This document shows, piece by piece, positions 17,783 to 27,204 of a stretch of DNA of 64,000 nt. Made by a program: the position numbers and the translations under genes. Source of the DNA: Rhodocyclaceae bacterium (GTDB lineage: Bacteria > Pseudomonadota > Gammaproteobacteria > Burkholderiales > Rhodocyclaceae); NCBI GenBank assembly GCA_016721505.1, contig JADKHX010000002.1:1-64000 (forward strand). Direction: 5' to 3'. The stretch's first letter is position 1. Each line of letters starts with the position of its first letter. A model generated the notes under the pieces. It made no database searches, was not told where the DNA came from, and was given only the letters and a program-made list of their open reading frames with translations.

Positions 17783-19038
17783 CGAATACCTTGAGCGTCG
17801 GTGTTTGGCTGACGCTGTGCCACATGCCTGAAATGCACCACCGCAATAATCAGCGCTACTAATTGCAAAGCCGCGCTCAAGAAAAAGGTGGCTCCCATGC
17901 GCCAGTCGTCTTGCCCTAGATGGCCGACTTCGGCAAGCAAGTAAGTACCAATCAAAGGCGTGAAAATAATCGCCAAGCTGTTAATCGCATTGAGCGACCC
18001 CTGCGTGATGCCTTGTTCGGTCGGGCCGACTTCTTTGGATACTATTGACTGCAAAGTAGGCGCCACAGCAAAAGACAATAAGTTGGCACAGATGACCACG
18101 TAGAGCAGCCAAGCCTGCGTCACCAACCCGTAGAGTGCAAAAGCAATCATCCCCGATGCCATGCCAAAAAGCACTAGCTTTACTTCACCCAATCGCTTGA
18201 TCAATCGGCCTTGCAAGAAGCCTTGCACAATCACGCTAATCAAACCAACGAAAAACAATGCAAAGCCATTGTCGGTAGGTCCCCAACCAAAGCGAAACGT
18301 GGTGTACAGCACCCAAGTCATTTGCAAAATGAACTGTGCGAATACTGTCAACGCGTATACCGCAATCAACCCGCCAACCGCCTGCAATTGCCCCAAGTTC
18401 ATCAGCGCAGAAAACGGATTAGCTTTGCGCAATGAAAACGCCGCACGATTCTCAACCGCCAGCGACTCGGGCAATACAAAATAGCCATAGAGAAAATTAG
18501 TAATCGCCATGCCGCCCGCGACAAAAAACGGCAAACGCAAATCGTAGCCACCAAGCAAACCGCCCAACATCGGGCCAACGATAAAGCCAAAGCCAAACGC
18601 CGCACCAATTTTGCCGAATGCCTTGGCGCGCTCGGCAGGTTCAGTAATGTCGGCCATGTAAGCGTTGGCGACCGAAAAACTTGCCGCAGTCCCTCCGCTC
18701 AAAATGCGAATCAAAAAAAGCGCCGTTATCGAGGTCGCCAGCGCGTGGACAAAGAAGCTGCACCCCAATCCAAATACGGACAGCAACAACACGGGGCGAC
18801 GACCAAATCGGTCGCTCAATGCGCCAAGCATCGGCGTACAAAAAAATTGCATCACGCCATAGGTCGCCGAAAGCAGTCCATACCAACGCGCTTGTTCATC
18901 GGGCGAAGTGGTGAACACCCCAACCAATGCGGGTAAAACAGGAATGATTAGTCCAATACCAAGTACATCAAGAAAAATCGTGACCATGATGAAGGCTTGA
19001 CTGGCCTGACGATTTTTCGGTATGAGTTGTCGTGTCAT
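17779..19038 (-). CDS. MFS drug/tetracycline-type exporter
   Basis: A 419-residue major facilitator with about twelve hydrophobic helices. The loop-2 signature GALSDRFGRRPVLL and the helix-5 motif GPMLGGLLG are those of the TetA/multidrug proton antiporter group. The start MTRQLIPKN at 19038 is preferred to an upstream frame extension, which would add an unusual non-membrane leader. Specificity cannot be read from sequence. It is convergent with the carboxypeptidase gene, with overlapping stop codons, and divergent from the ccm operon. Confidence 0.85.
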   Translation of the reverse strand: MTRQLIPKNRQASQAFIMVTIFLDVLGIGLIIPVLPALVGVFTTSPDEQARWYGLLSATYGVMQFFCTPMLGALSDRFGRRPVLLLSVFGLGCSFFVHALATSITALFLIRILSGGTAASFSVANAYMADITEPAERAKAFGKIGAAFGFGFIVGPMLGGLLGGYDLRLPFFVAGGMAITNFLYGYFVLPESLAVENRAAFSLRKANPFSALMNLGQLQAVGGLIAVYALTVFAQFILQMTWVLYTTFRFGWGPTDNGFALFFVGLISVIVQGFLQGRLIKRLGEVKLVLFGMASGMIAFALYGLVTQAWLLYVVICANLLSFAVAPTLQSIVSKEVGPTEQGITQGSLNAINSLAIIFTPLIGTYLLAEVGHLGQDDWRMGATFFLSAALQLVALIIAVVHFRHVAQRQPNTDAQGIR

Positions 19039-19218
19039 TGGTGCAAATGCGCTTTCAAAAAAATAGGCTTGATTGTGGCAGCGGATGTAGAAAAACTGCG
19101 TGGCACGCTGAAATTGTAGTCGCCATAGCACGCCCAATCAGTATTTGGCGCCGGCGCGGCACCGATTCAGTTGATTTAACACAAGCCGCGCTGGCTTTGC
19201 TTCAGGCAAAATCCTCCC

Positions 19219-19839
19219 ATGCTTGATGTGACCAATCTTTTTTGCCAACGAGGCGAGCGCGTGTTATTCGCGAATGTGAGTTTTTCGCTGGCAACGGGCG
19301 GGTGTTTGCATGTCCGTGGCAGCAATGGCAGCGGCAAGACGAGCCTATTGCGTTTGTTGGTTGGTCTTGCACCGCTTGAAAACAATGAGACCGGCAACGC
19401 ACCTGCCGCAATTCACTGGCGTGGCCGTTCGTTGCGCGATTCGGCGATGCGCGAAGAGTTGATTTATCTCGGTCATCATGCCGCGGTCAATGGCGATCTC
19501 ACCGCACTGGAGAATTTGCAGTTTGCCAATGCGCAGGACGGCGTGCCGCTGGCATCACGGGATGCGCTGGCGGCACTGCAGCGCATGGGCTTGGGCGGGC
19601 GGGAAGATTTGCCGGTGCGCGTGCTCTCGGCTGGTCAACGACGACGCGTTTTGCTGGCCCGATTGTTGACCAAGCGCGCCGCGCTTTGGGTGCTTGATGA
19701 AGCCTTCACTGCATTGGATGTGGCTGCCGTGAAACTGCTAGGCGAGTTGCTCGATGAGCATTTATCCGCTGGCGGCTTGGCAGTGCTGACAAGTCATCAA
19801 GCCTTGCCGGTAGTCAATGTACAGGTGCTTGAGTTGTGA
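19219..19839 (+). CDS. ccmA: Heme exporter ATP-binding protein CcmA
   Basis: A 206-residue ABC ATPase, first gene of the cytochrome c maturation operon. Walker A is GSNGSGKTSLLR, the signature LSAGQRRRVLLAR, Walker B LWVLDEAF. With CcmB and CcmC it powers release of holo-CcmE from the heme-loading complex at the membrane. Its length is typical. No clear Shine-Dalgarno sequence is visible before the ATG. The stop overlaps the ccmB start by four bases. Confidence 0.96.
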   Translation: MLDVTNLFCQRGERVLFANVSFSLATGGCLHVRGSNGSGKTSLLRLLVGLAPLENNETGNAPAAIHWRGRSLRDSAMREELIYLGHHAAVNGDLTALENLQFANAQDGVPLASRDALAALQRMGLGGREDLPVRVLSAGQRRRVLLARLLTKRAALWVLDEAFTALDVAAVKLLGELLDEHLSAGGLAVLTSHQALPVVNVQVLEL

Positions 19840-20525
19840 GCCGGAATGAAATGCCGACCGCCACGGCACTTTTGATCACCGCGCAACGCGACCTGTTGTT
19901 GGCGATGCGGCGCAAGAGCGATGTGTTGGTGAGTTTGTTTTTTTTCGTCATCGTCGTCAGTCTTTTTCCATTGGGAATTGGTCCTGAGCCATTGCTTTTG
20001 AAGAAAATCGCACCCGGCGTTTTGATGGTTGCGGCCTTGCTGTCGACGCTGCTTGGGCTGCCACGCATGTTCGCCGCGGACTATGCCGATGGCACCTTGG
20101 AGCAGCTTGCACTGTCGCCCTTGCCATTTGGTCTCCTGGTGTCTGGCAAAATACTGGCGCACTGGCTGGTGTGCGGCTTACCGTTGGTGCTGTTGGCACC
20201 GGTTTTGGGGCTGCAATTTGGTTTGGATGGTGAGTCACTGCCAATGCTGATGCTGGCGCTACTGATCGCAACACCGCTACTCTCGTTAATCGGTTCCATC
20301 GGTGCGGCACTGACGCTAGGCGTTCGTGGCGGTGGTGCGTTGTTGGCGTTGCTAATTTTGCCGCTGTATGTGCCGACGCTTATTTTCGCCTCCGGCGCGG
20401 TCGAGGCGCAGATGGTCGGCATGAGTACCAGTGGATATTTGTCATTACTGGCGGCGATGTTGGCTTTGGCGGTTTTTTTCGCGCCGTGGGCAACCAGCGC
20501 TGCTTTGAAAATTGCTTTGGAATAA
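19836..20525 (+). CDS. ccmB: Heme exporter membrane protein CcmB
   Basis: A 229-residue protein with six hydrophobic helices, matching CcmB in length and in PRMFAADYADGTLEQLALSP. It is the membrane partner of CcmA. The GTG start (19836) overlaps the ccmA stop as GTGA. An ATG five codons on (19851) is an alternative. A repeat copy separates it from ccmC. Confidence 0.95.
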   Translation: MSRNEMPTATALLITAQRDLLLAMRRKSDVLVSLFFFVIVVSLFPLGIGPEPLLLKKIAPGVLMVAALLSTLLGLPRMFAADYADGTLEQLALSPLPFGLLVSGKILAHWLVCGLPLVLLAPVLGLQFGLDGESLPMLMLALLIATPLLSLIGSIGAALTLGVRGGGALLALLILPLYVPTLIFASGAVEAQMVGMSTSGYLSLLAAMLALAVFFAPWATSAALKIALE

Positions 20526-20539
20526 ATCACAGACGACTT

Positions 20540-20565
20540 AACGGCGTGTGGCCAGCACCAACTCA
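20540..20565 (+). repeat. Dispersed repeat, short form, copy 8
   Basis: AACGGCGTGTGG then CCAGCACCAACTC, losing the last few bases of the consensus. It occupies most of the 47-bp gap between ccmB and ccmC and ends seven bases before the ccmC ATG, where a ribosome binding site would be expected. Confidence 0.85.
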
Positions 20566-20572
20566 CAAAACT

Positions 20573-21349
20573 ATGAATTTGCTAACCGAAAAACCTGCCA
20601 AAGGCTTTTACCGCTTCTCTAGCCCGCAAACTTTTTATCCGCTGGCGGAAAAAATGTTGCCGTGGTTTTGGGTCGCTGCTGCACTGTTTGGTATCGCTGG
20701 ATTGTGGATCAGCTTTTTTGTCGCGCCGACCGACGCGACGCAAGGCGAGGCGTATCGCCTAATTTTTGTGCACGTACCGGCGTCGTGGATGTCGATGTTT
20801 ATTTATTTGGTAATGGCGGCATGGGCGGGCATTGGTTTGGCCTTGGGCACGCGGCTCTCAGGAATGATGGCGCAAGCGCTGGCGCCAACGGGCGCATTGA
20901 TGGCGGCGTTGTCGTTGGCGACAGGATCGCTGTGGGGTCGCCCGATGTGGGGCACATGGTGGATTTGGGATGCGCGATTGACTTCCGAACTGATTTTATT
21001 TTTTCTCTACATCGGTTTCATTGCGCTGCAAGCCGCGATTGATGACCCGCGCCGTGCCGATAAGGCTGGTGCGGTTTTGGCACTAGTCGGTGTGGTCAAT
21101 GTGCCGATTATTTATTTCTCGGTGATCTGGTGGAACTCTTTACATCAGGGTTCGTCAGTTAGTTTGACCAAATCACCGTCGATGGCGCAGACCATGTTTG
21201 CCGGAATGATTTTGATGGCACTGTGTTTCTGGATGTATTCCATCGCCGTAGCGCTGATGCGGGTACGGGCAATTATTATTGAACGTGAACGAAATGCGGA
21301 GTGGGTACGCACAGAAATCAGCATGGAGAAAACCAATGCAGTGGAATAG
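20573..21349 (+). CDS. ccmC: Heme handling protein CcmC
   Basis: A 258-residue integral membrane protein with six helices. The tryptophan-rich motif WGRPMWGTWWIWDARLTSE is the periplasmic heme-binding loop that hands heme to CcmE. Flanking histidines are in FVHVPASW and WNSLHQG. It starts at the ATG at 20573 with no Shine-Dalgarno sequence, because a repeat copy lies immediately upstream. It overlaps ccmD by 14 bases. Confidence 0.96.
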   Translation: MNLLTEKPAKGFYRFSSPQTFYPLAEKMLPWFWVAAALFGIAGLWISFFVAPTDATQGEAYRLIFVHVPASWMSMFIYLVMAAWAGIGLALGTRLSGMMAQALAPTGALMAALSLATGSLWGRPMWGTWWIWDARLTSELILFFLYIGFIALQAAIDDPRRADKAGAVLALVGVVNVPIIYFSVIWWNSLHQGSSVSLTKSPSMAQTMFAGMILMALCFWMYSIAVALMRVRAIIIERERNAEWVRTEISMEKTNAVE

Positions 21350-21524
21350 CGCCACAGAGTTTTTCGCGATGGGCGGTTACGCACTCTATGTGTGGGGCGG
21401 CTTTGGTGCTTGTGCACTGTTGATGGCCGTCGAGCCGTGGCTGGTAAAGCGCCGTATGCGTGAGGCAATTTTGAATTTGCAACGACTGGGTCGTGCAGAA
21501 AATTTGGACAACAAGAATCGATGA
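21336..21524 (+). CDS. ccmD: Heme exporter small subunit CcmD
   Basis: A 62-residue protein with one membrane helix (GYALYVWGGFGACALLMAVE) and a basic C-terminal tail, as expected for CcmD, which stabilises the CcmABC-CcmE complex. The ATG at 21336 lies inside the end of ccmC, with GGAG seven bases upstream. Its stop overlaps the ccmE start as ATGA. Confidence 0.92.
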   Translation: MQWNSATEFFAMGGYALYVWGGFGACALLMAVEPWLVKRRMREAILNLQRLGRAENLDNKNR

Positions 21525-21946
21525 AACCAAGACACAAACGCGCCGCAATAATTGTTGGTGGAGTCGCCTCCATTGCGCTCGCCGCAACCTTGCTGCTCAA
21601 TGCACTGAACAGCAATATCGCGCTATACATCACCCCGACCGATGTACTGGCGGGCAAAGCACCGCAAGGCAAAGCCTTTCGCATCGGTGGTATGGTTAAA
21701 GCCGATTCGATGGCGCGAACGGATATGACCGTCAAATTTGTCATCAGCGATACCGTCAGGGAAATTCCGGTCATTTACACCGGGATTCTTCCGGATTTAT
21801 TCAAAGAAGGAAAAGGCGCGGTGATCCAGGGACAACTCGGCGCCGATGGCGTTTTTGTCGCCTCGGAGGTGCTCGCCAAACATGACGAAAACTACATGCC
21901 GCCAGAAGCCAAACATGCGATTGATGAAGCACAAAAAGGTAAGTAA
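21521..21946 (+). CDS. ccmE: Heme chaperone CcmE
   Basis: A 141-residue protein with one N-terminal membrane anchor and a periplasmic beta-barrel. The motif VLAKHDENYMPPE contains the His that binds heme covalently and the downstream Tyr. It carries heme from CcmC to CcmF. Its length is normal. The start overlaps ccmD by four bases. Confidence 0.96.
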   Translation: MKPRHKRAAIIVGGVASIALAATLLLNALNSNIALYITPTDVLAGKAPQGKAFRIGGMVKADSMARTDMTVKFVISDTVREIPVIYTGILPDLFKEGKGAVIQGQLGADGVFVASEVLAKHDENYMPPEAKHAIDEAQKGK

Positions 21947-21948
21947 AA

Positions 21949-23919
21949 ATGATTGCTGAACTCGGCCATTTCGCTCTAATTCTCGCCTTTCTTGTCACCA
22001 TCATCCAAGGCATTTTGCCGGTCCTCGGCGCACACAAGGGGCGCCAGGAATGGATTGCACTGGCGCGGCCCTGCGCCCAGACGCAGTTTTTTCTGGTGGC
22101 ATTTGCGTTTGCCTGCCTGGCACAGTCGTTCATGGTCAATGACTTTTCAGTGAAATACGTTGCCGAACATTCCAATACGCAGTTGCCCAACCTGTATCGT
22201 TTCGCCGCTGTCTGGGGCGGTCACGAAGGTTCATTGTTGCTTTGGTTGCTGATGCTGTCCGGTTGGGGTGTAGCGGTCGCGACATTTTCCCGCTCCCTGC
22301 CCGATGTGGTCGTGGCGCGGGTGCTCGGCGTGCTCGGCTTGGTCGCCATCGGTTTGATGGCTTTCGTGTTGCTGACCTCCAATCCGTTTGAGCGCTTGTT
22401 ACCAAGCCCGGCCGAAGGGCGCGATCTCAATCCGCTTTTGCAAGACCCTGGCTTAGTGTTCCATCCGCCGATGCTGTACATGGGTTACGTCGGATTTTCT
22501 GTTGCGTTCGCCTTCGCGATTGCTGCGTTGTTGGCTGGTAGATTGGATGCGACGTGGGCGCGCTGGTCACGACCATGGACCACCGCGGCGTGGATGTTTT
22601 TAACGCTCGGAATCGCACTTGGCAGTTGGTGGGCTTATTACGAATTAGGTTGGGGCGGTTGGTGGTTTTGGGATCCTGTCGAAAACGCCTCGTTTATGCC
22701 ATGGCTGGTCGGCACCGCCTTGATCCACTCTTTGGCCGTGACTGAAAAACGTGGTGTGTTCAAAAATTGGACAGTACTACTGGCGATCACCGCCTTCTCA
22801 CTCTCGCTGCTCGGAACCTTTCTCGTGCGCTCTGGCGTGCTGACATCGGTTCACGCGTTTGCCTCGGACCCGAGTCGCGGTGTATTTATCTTGATTTTGC
22901 TCGCGGTAGTGATCGGCGGCTCGCTAGCCTTGTTTGCCTGGCGTGCACCCAAGGTCTCGGCGGGAGGTGCATTCGCTTTGTTCTCGCGCGAAACTTTCTT
23001 GCTGATGAACAATGTATTGCTGGTGGTCGCCGCCGGGACAGTGTTGCTCGGCACGCTGTACCCGCTGTTAATCGACGCGCTCAACATGGGTAAATTGTCG
23101 GTCGGCCCACCTTATTTCAACGCCGTGTTTGTACCGCTGATGGTGCCACTAATGATGCTGGTTGCCGTCGGGCCGCTGGCGCGCTGGAAGCAAGCCGATT
23201 TGTCCGAGATGAAACGTCGGCTTGGCCTTGCCGCCGTGCTGGCCATCGTCGCTGGAATCGGCTTACCAATGCTGATGGGCACGTGGACGGTGATGACCGG
23301 CTTGGGCTGTTTACTCGCCGTGTGGATTTCCAGCAGCGTGATTTTTCAGATTCGCGAACGGGTCAAAATCAGTAGTCGAGTAAGCGCCATTCCGCTGGCC
23401 TATTGGGGCATGCAATTGGGGCATTTTGGACTGGCGGTTTTCATTGTTGGCGTGACCATGGTCGGCGGCTTTCAGTCTGAAATGGATGTCAAGATGGGAC
23501 CGGGCGACACGGTGAAAGTCGGCGGCTATGAATTCCGTTTGGCCGGAGTGAAAAACGCCCGCGGTCCGAACTATCAAGCCTCTATCGGTGATGTCGAAGT
23601 TAGTCGAAACGGTACGCTGGAGCGCATCATGCACCCCGAAAAGCGTCAGTATTTTTCGGGCAGCATGCCAATGACCGAAGCGGCGATTGATGCGGGAATC
23701 ACGCGTGATATTTACGTTTCCTTAGGCGAACCGCTAGATGATCAGGGTTCGTGGAGTGTGCGCGTCTACCACAAGCCTTTTGTAAATTGGATTTGGGGCG
23801 GTTGTGTGTTGATGGCGCTGGGCGGCTTGTTGGCGATGCTCGATCGACGCTATCGCACAAGCAGCAAGTCAAAGGTCGACGAGGTGCTTGTCGACGCTAC
23901 CGGGCGAGTTTCAGCATGA
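21949..23919 (+). CDS. ccmF: Cytochrome c heme lyase subunit CcmF
   Basis: A 656-residue polytopic membrane protein. WGGHEGSLLLW near the N-terminus and the WWD motif (GWGGWWFWDPVENASFMPW) are diagnostic, with conserved histidines in ALIHSL and TSVHAFASDP. It ligates heme to apocytochromes together with CcmH and CcmI. It starts two bases after the ccmE stop and overlaps ccmG by four. Confidence 0.97.
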   Translation: MIAELGHFALILAFLVTIIQGILPVLGAHKGRQEWIALARPCAQTQFFLVAFAFACLAQSFMVNDFSVKYVAEHSNTQLPNLYRFAAVWGGHEGSLLLWLLMLSGWGVAVATFSRSLPDVVVARVLGVLGLVAIGLMAFVLLTSNPFERLLPSPAEGRDLNPLLQDPGLVFHPPMLYMGYVGFSVAFAFAIAALLAGRLDATWARWSRPWTTAAWMFLTLGIALGSWWAYYELGWGGWWFWDPVENASFMPWLVGTALIHSLAVTEKRGVFKNWTVLLAITAFSLSLLGTFLVRSGVLTSVHAFASDPSRGVFILILLAVVIGGSLALFAWRAPKVSAGGAFALFSRETFLLMNNVLLVVAAGTVLLGTLYPLLIDALNMGKLSVGPPYFNAVFVPLMVPLMMLVAVGPLARWKQADLSEMKRRLGLAAVLAIVAGIGLPMLMGTWTVMTGLGCLLAVWISSSVIFQIRERVKISSRVSAIPLAYWGMQLGHFGLAVFIVGVTMVGGFQSEMDVKMGPGDTVKVGGYEFRLAGVKNARGPNYQASIGDVEVSRNGTLERIMHPEKRQYFSGSMPMTEAAIDAGITRDIYVSLGEPLDDQGSWSVRVYHKPFVNWIWGGCVLMALGGLLAMLDRRYRTSSKSKVDEVLVDATGRVSA

Positions 23920-24455
23920 AGCGTTTTTTAATTCCTATTGTCTTGTTTATCGTGCTGATTGGCTTTCTCGCCGTTGGCCTCAAACGTGATCCACGCGATG
24001 TGCCGTCGCCCTTGGTCGGCAAGCCTGCGCCTGCGTTCAGCCTGCCAATGTTGGTTGGCGGTCAATCCCTATCGCCGCAGGATATGCGCGGCAAGGTTTG
24101 GTTGTTCAATGTGTGGGCGTCGTGGTGTGTTTCATGTCGTGACGAACATCCCGTGTTGGTTAAGTTTGTGAAGAGCGGGAAGATGCCAGAAATACTTATC
24201 GTCGGGCTAAATTACAAGGATCAAACCGACGACGCCAAAGCTTGGCTGGCGCGTTTTGGCAATCCTTACACATTGTCCTTGGTGGACGCTGATGGTCGTG
24301 TCGGCATCGACTACGGGGTGTATGGCGTGCCTGAAACTTATGTCATCGATAAGCGTGGCGTGATACGCATGAAACACACCGGCCCCATCACTGAGGAGTC
24401 GCTCACCTCGCGCATCATGCCGCTGCTCGCAACCCTGGAGGCGGAACCGCGATGA
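23916..24455 (+). CDS. ccmG: Thiol:disulfide interchange protein CcmG/DsbE
   Basis: A 179-residue membrane-anchored thioredoxin. It has an N-terminal helix (about 4-22), the active site WCVSC in WASWCVSCRDEHP, and the cis-proline region GVYGVPETYVID. It reduces the cysteines of apocytochrome c before heme attachment. The ATG at 23916 overlaps the ccmF stop (ATGA). Confidence 0.94.
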   Translation: MKRFLIPIVLFIVLIGFLAVGLKRDPRDVPSPLVGKPAPAFSLPMLVGGQSLSPQDMRGKVWLFNVWASWCVSCRDEHPVLVKFVKSGKMPEILIVGLNYKDQTDDAKAWLARFGNPYTLSLVDADGRVGIDYGVYGVPETYVIDKRGVIRMKHTGPITEESLTSRIMPLLATLEAEPR

Positions 24456-24952
24456 TAAAGAAATTTTGCCTTTGGCTCCTCCTGAGCCTGACACTACTCG
24501 CGCCATTGCAAGCCAACGAAGCAGTCCCTATGGCCGAAGACCCCGTGCTCGAAGCTCGACTAGTGCAGCTCAGCGACAATTTGCGTTGCCTGGTTTGTCA
24601 GAATGAATCACTCTCTGGTTCGCATGCGGATTTGGCGAAAGATTTGCGGCGCGAGATTCGTGGACTGATGAAGGCGGGTAAATCGGATGCAGAAATTCTC
24701 GATTTTATGGTCGCGCGTTATGGTGATTTCGTGCTCTATCGCCCGCCCGTCAAACCAACGACCTGGCTGTTGTGGGGCGGGCCGTTTGTATTGTTGGTCG
24801 CCGCGATTTTTCTACTTTTGAATTTACTACGCCGACGCGCAGTTGCGCTGCGGGATTTGCCGCCGCCAGAGCAACTGTCTGAGGCCGAGCGCCTACGTGC
24901 GCGCAGTCTGTTGGACGGTGAGTCGTCGGCCAAAAAGGATGTGCTTTCATGA
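24452..24952 (+). CDS. ccmH: Cytochrome c maturation protein CcmH (CcmL type)
   Basis: A 166-residue protein with a signal sequence, the redox motif LRCLVCQN (about 45-52) and one C-terminal membrane helix (about 105-125), the short CycL-type CcmH. It works with CcmG to reduce apocytochrome c. It overlaps ccmG and ccmI by four bases each. Confidence 0.94.
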   Translation: MIKKFCLWLLLSLTLLAPLQANEAVPMAEDPVLEARLVQLSDNLRCLVCQNESLSGSHADLAKDLRREIRGLMKAGKSDAEILDFMVARYGDFVLYRPPVKPTTWLLWGGPFVLLVAAIFLLLNLLRRRAVALRDLPPPEQLSEAERLRARSLLDGESSAKKDVLS

Positions 24953-26214
24953 ACGCCTTTTATTTCGCTGCCGCGGTACTCGCGGCGATTGCCTTGACCA
25001 TGCTGTTGCGCCCACTGCGGGCAAAGCCACTAGCAAGTAGAACCAACGGTCACAATGCATTGCTGGAGACCAACAACGCGATCTATCGCACACAACTTGC
25101 CGAACTCAAACGCGATCACGAAATCGGTCAGCTTAGCGACGCGGATTACGCACAGGCTTTTGACGAGTTACAACGCCGTTTGCTCGACGATGCCCAAGCC
25201 ACTGCCCTGCCCGATGCAGCACAAACTACGTCCACAGATCACACCCGTCGCACGCGTATCGCCTTAGCTTTTTTTCTGCCCCTATCCGCCTTGGGCATCT
25301 ACTCGCAAATCGGCAATCCGGTCGCGGCACTTTCCGCTGCCGAACAAACGCAGCACGCCGAGCAGAGCATGGATATGATGATTGCCAAATTGCGCGCCAA
25401 GCTCGATGCCAATCCCGATAATCCAGAAGGCTGGGCGATGCTGGCGCAGTCCTACGGCGCGCTAGGGCGCTGGGATGACGCAGCGCAAGCCTTCACCCAC
25501 ATCGGCCCCAAGCTCACCCAGGATCCGCGCCTGCTGGCTGCCTTTGCCGAAGTATTGGCGCGTCAAGCGCACGGAAATTTTGAGGGCAAGCCGCGCACGC
25601 TAATTGCCTTGGCACTCAAGCTCGACCCGCGCCATCCCTACGCCTTGATGCTGGCCGGGTCGGACGCATTTCAAGATCGTCGCTGGTCGGATGTCATCGC
25701 GAATTGGGAGCCGCTATTAGCGCAACTCGATCCCGCATCGGAGGATGCACAATCGCTCGAGCAGGGGCTGGCGAAGGCGCGTGAAATGAGCGGCATCAAA
25801 GCGGACAAAGTGGACAAAGCGCCAGTTGGTGCTGGTGGCACGCCGTCAAATGGCAATACTTCGGTCAGCGGTCGCGTCGAACTTGCCGCCGGACTGAAAG
25901 ACAAAACCCTGCCCGACGATACAGTCTTCATCTTCGCCCGTGCGGTAGGTGATGACAATGCGCCGGCTTCACGCATGCCGCTGGCCGTTCGTCGTGCGCA
26001 GGTCAAAGATTTGCCACTGAATTTTGTCCTCGACGACAGTATGGCGATGACTCCGCAAAGCAAAATCTCTGGCGCGAAACAATTGCGTATCGAAGCGCGT
26101 ATTTCGCGTTCGGGCAATGCCATTGCCGCAGCTGGCGACATTGCCGGACAAAGCAAAACTATCAAACCTGGCGCGAGCAAACTGAATATTTCGCTGGATC
26201 ACGTGGTGCCGTAA
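24949..26214 (+). CDS. ccmI: Cytochrome c maturation protein CcmI (TPR)
   Basis: A 421-residue apocytochrome c chaperone. It has an N-terminal membrane helix, a cytoplasmic stretch with LETNNAIYRTQLAELKRD, a second helix at about 103-120, TPR repeats (for example NPEGWAMLAQSYGALGRWDDAAQAF) and a C-terminal beta domain. Residues 291-300 (APVGAGGTPS), in the linker between the TPR and C-terminal domains, are encoded by a reverse-oriented short copy of the dispersed repeat (25820-25848). Last gene of the ccm operon; the CDF gene starts 13 bp later. Confidence 0.9.
   Translation: MNAFYFAAAVLAAIALTMLLRPLRAKPLASRTNGHNALLETNNAIYRTQLAELKRDHEIGQLSDADYAQAFDELQRRLLDDAQATALPDAAQTTSTDHTRRTRIALAFFLPLSALGIYSQIGNPVAALSAAEQTQHAEQSMDMMIAKLRAKLDANPDNPEGWAMLAQSYGALGRWDDAAQAFTHIGPKLTQDPRLLAAFAEVLARQAHGNFEGKPRTLIALALKLDPRHPYALMLAGSDAFQDRRWSDVIANWEPLLAQLDPASEDAQSLEQGLAKAREMSGIKADKVDKAPVGAGGTPSNGNTSVSGRVELAAGLKDKTLPDDTVFIFARAVGDDNAPASRMPLAVRRAQVKDLPLNFVLDDSMAMTPQSKISGAKQLRIEARISRSGNAIAAAGDIAGQSKTIKPGASKLNISLDHVVP
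25820..25848 (-). repeat. Dispersed repeat, short form, copy 9 (inside ccmI)
   Basis: On the reverse strand GACGGCGTGCCA then CCAGCACCAACTGGCG, one base from the consensus class. It is read antisense and in frame within ccmI, in a flexible linker. Confidence 0.9.
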
Positions 26215-26226
26215 TTTCTCATCGCC

Positions 26227-27132
26227 ATGCCACACAATCATCACGCACATGGCGATCATCACCACGCCCCCACTGCATTCGCGCGCGCATTTGCCATTGG
26301 CATACTGCTTAACATCAGCTTTGTAATTGTCGAAGCTTTTTATGGCTGGCGGATTAACTCGCTGGCACTACTGGCGGATGCCGGCCACAATTTGTCGGAT
26401 GTCGCCGGATTGGTGTTGGCGTGGGTGGCGACCATCGCTGCGCAACGCCGCCCTGATCGTCGGCACACCTACGGTTGGCAACGCGCTTCAATACTTGCCG
26501 CGCTAGCCAACGCTTTACTGCTGCTAATTGCAATGGGCTCGCTGTTGTGGGAAGCCATCGCTCGCTTGCACACGCCAACGCCGATCGAAGGTGGTGTGGT
26601 GATGGCCGTCGCCGCGTTTGGTGTGCTGGTGAACGGTATCACCGCAATGCTTTTCATGTCGGATCAGAAATCTGATATTAATATTCGCGGCGCGTATTTG
26701 CACATGGCGGCTGACGCGCTGGTGTCGCTCGGCGTGGTCGCTGCAGGCGCGCTGTATTTATGGACTGGCTGGGCTTGGCTCGACCCGCTGACCAGTATCG
26801 TGATTGGCATCGTCATCGTCGTCAGCACCTTCGGTTTGTTTCGCCAATCCTTGCACCTGGCATTCGACGGCGTACCCGACAGCATAGACTTGGCGACCGT
26901 CGAAACCTGGCTCGGCGCTCGCCCGGGCGTGAGTGGCGTACACGATCTGCACATCTGGGGTACCAGCACCACCGACATCGCACTCACGGCGCATTTGGTA
27001 ATGCCGAACGGTCATCCGGGCGATGCGTTTTTTAACCATGTGGCGGACGATTTGCATACAAAATTTGGTATTACGCACCCCACCATACAAATCGAGATCG
27101 AACGGCAGAGCCATAATTGTGAGGCGCCGTAG
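26227..27132 (+). CDS. Cation diffusion facilitator (zinc/cobalt efflux)
   Basis: A 301-residue CDF transporter with six membrane helices. Metal-site residues show in LLADAGHNLSD (helix 2) and LHMAADALVSLG (helix 5), the HxxxD-type tetrahedral site. The N-terminus MPHNHHAHGDHHH is a His-rich metal-binding stretch. The C-terminal cytoplasmic domain has GVSGVHDLHIW. It exports Zn2+, Co2+ or a similar ion in exchange for protons; the metal is not determined. It lies 12 bp behind ccmI and may be co-transcribed. Confidence 0.9.
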   Translation: MPHNHHAHGDHHHAPTAFARAFAIGILLNISFVIVEAFYGWRINSLALLADAGHNLSDVAGLVLAWVATIAAQRRPDRRHTYGWQRASILAALANALLLLIAMGSLLWEAIARLHTPTPIEGGVVMAVAAFGVLVNGITAMLFMSDQKSDINIRGAYLHMAADALVSLGVVAAGALYLWTGWAWLDPLTSIVIGIVIVVSTFGLFRQSLHLAFDGVPDSIDLATVETWLGARPGVSGVHDLHIWGTSTTDIALTAHLVMPNGHPGDAFFNHVADDLHTKFGITHPTIQIEIERQSHNCEAP

Positions 27133-27204
27133 CAACAACATTAATCACATTGGTTCATTGGTTACCTGAAAACGTGCGCGGTAGAAAAAATACAGGGGGA
27201 AAGC

